Source: DASUVJ01 sp036378995
Lineage (GTDB): Bacteria; Patescibacteriota; Saccharimonadia; Saccharimonadales; Saccharimonadaceae
Direction of reading: 5' to 3'
DNA length: 5,328 bases
Assembly: GCA_036378995.1 (NCBI GenBank)
Contig: DASUVJ010000028.1
Coordinates: forward strand, 1 to 5,328
Part shown: positions 4,735-5,328 of the stretch, in pieces
Position numbering within the stretch: the stretch's first letter is position 1
How the letters are laid out: every line of letters starts with the position of its first letter
Position numbers and translations under genes: made by a program
The notes under the pieces: generated by a model
What the model was told of the DNA's origin: nothing
Seen by the model: the letters and a program-made list of their open reading frames with translations, nothing else
Databases searched by the model: none

Positions 4735-5328
4735 TTATTTGTCGTAATTAGCGACGACGTCTTCGTAGAGTTTAGCCAACTTGCTCACTTGGCGTCTTTC
4801 GGTAAAGCGACGGGCAAGCTTTTGGCTTTCTTTGCCAAAACTTTCACGTTTCTTAGGACTTGAGAGAAGCTCGATCAAAACTTTCGCCATATCCTCGGGC
4901 GTATTGCCAGCGTACATACCATTTTCACCGGGTACGACAATCTCAGAAACTTCCGTATCGATCAATACCAGCGGGAGACCGGCGAGCGCCGCTTCGTGAA
5001 CGACCCACCCCTGAGTATCAGTGAGCGAAGGGAAGACAAATACATCCATAGCCGCGTAAGCAACACCTAGCTTCTCACGCTGCAGCGCGCCTGTAAACGT
5101 AATGCGATCAGGGCAGGTTGATGCCGCCGCAGACGCCTCAAGAACTTCTTTATGATCAAAGTCACCTACGTACACCAGCCGAGCCTTCGGACGTTTTTTA
5201 GCAACGATTTCCATCGCAGGAATCAACATATCTAGGTTTTTTTCAGCGCCCAGGCGTCCAACAAAGCCAATGACTTCGTCCTTTGGGTCGATGCGCCATT
5301 TATCACGGAAGGCATCTAATTGCGCCGG
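4735..5328 (-). CDS. GT-B fold glycosyltransferase, GT4-like, C-terminal part (5' end outside window)
   Basis: The frame is open from the window edge (5328) to a TAA at 4735-4737, giving 197 residues that make up the donor-binding C-terminal domain of a retaining GT4-type enzyme. The part seen begins just before the family's GFVGRLGAEKN segment (residues 21-31), where Arg25 and Lys30 are the residues that usually contact the nucleotide-sugar phosphates. After it come a Rossmann strand ARLVYVGD, the ITFTGALQREKL segment, and DVFVFPS(L)TDTQGWVVHEAALAGLPLV (in two parts, residues 95-121), which holds the donor-site E-x7-E motif. Here the first Glu is replaced by Asp104 while Glu112 is kept. An ATG at 5229 falls inside the conserved fold, so the true start is upstream of it. 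Such enzymes transfer sugars to lipids, teichoic-acid-like polymers or exopolysaccharide at the inner face of the membrane. The TDTQG context recalls the ETQG of diacylglycerol glucosyltransferases, but acceptor and sugar cannot be decided. Confidence 0.88.
   Translation of the reverse strand, partial: PAQLDAFRDKWRIDPKDEVIGFVGRLGAEKNLDMLIPAMEIVAKKRPKARLVYVGDFDHKEVLEASAAASTCPDRITFTGALQREKLGVAYAAMDVFVFPSLTDTQGWVVHEAALAGLPLVLIDTEVSEIVVPGENGMYAGNTPEDMAKVLIELLSSPKKRESFGKESQKLARRFTERRQVSKLAKLYEDVVANYDK

Noticed and set aside
1..5328. CRISPR array, tRNA, rRNA or insertion sequence
   Set aside because: I saw no regularly spaced direct repeats, no cloverleaf or rRNA signature, no transposase, and no terminal inverted repeats beyond the hairpins listed.

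Overview
The window most likely comes from a Patescibacteria/CPR bacterium, with Candidatus Saccharibacteria (TM7) as my best guess. That is an inference from style rather than a database match. The clues are moderate GC, short intergenic gaps, single genes in alternating orientation, a small CGGWHL zinc-ribbon protein, a type IV prepilin-like surface protein, a standalone CxxC glutaredoxin, an ABC-F ATPase, and two genes whose extended -10 boxes lie almost on top of the start codon (leaderless style). The standard bacterial code fits, because TGA is used as a stop.

Layout: (1) 1-171 (+) is the 3' end of a small zinc-ribbon protein. It overlaps tail to tail by 11 bases with (2) 161-2005 (-), a 614-residue prepilin-like protein whose N-terminal type IV pilin signal and helix are joined to eight RCC1-type beta-propeller units. 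(3) 2006-2090 is a divergent promoter region. (4) 2091-2381 (+) encodes a 96-residue glutaredoxin-like protein. (5) 2395-2423 is a hairpin with A/T tracts on both sides, probably a bidirectional terminator shared with (6) 2433-4094 (-), a 553-residue two-domain ABC-F ATPase. (7) 4095-4188 is a second divergent promoter region. (8) 4189-4653 (+) encodes a 154-residue helical, acidic protein that I do not recognise. It has markedly higher GC than its neighbours and is followed by two hairpins, the second a strong intrinsic terminator (4694-4727). (9) 4735-5328 (-) is the C-terminal part of a GT-B/GT4 glycosyltransferase whose start lies beyond the window.

No multi-gene operon is visible: every complete gene has its own plausible promoter. 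The genes do not form an obvious pathway. They cover cell surface (RCC1 prepilin, glycosyltransferase), redox (glutaredoxin) and ribosome-associated (ABC-F) roles. The two items most worth following up are the RCC1-propeller prepilin, a candidate pilus-tip or surface-binding protein, and the self-contained GC-rich gene cassette at about 4121-4729, which looks like an acquired, autonomously expressed gene of unknown function.
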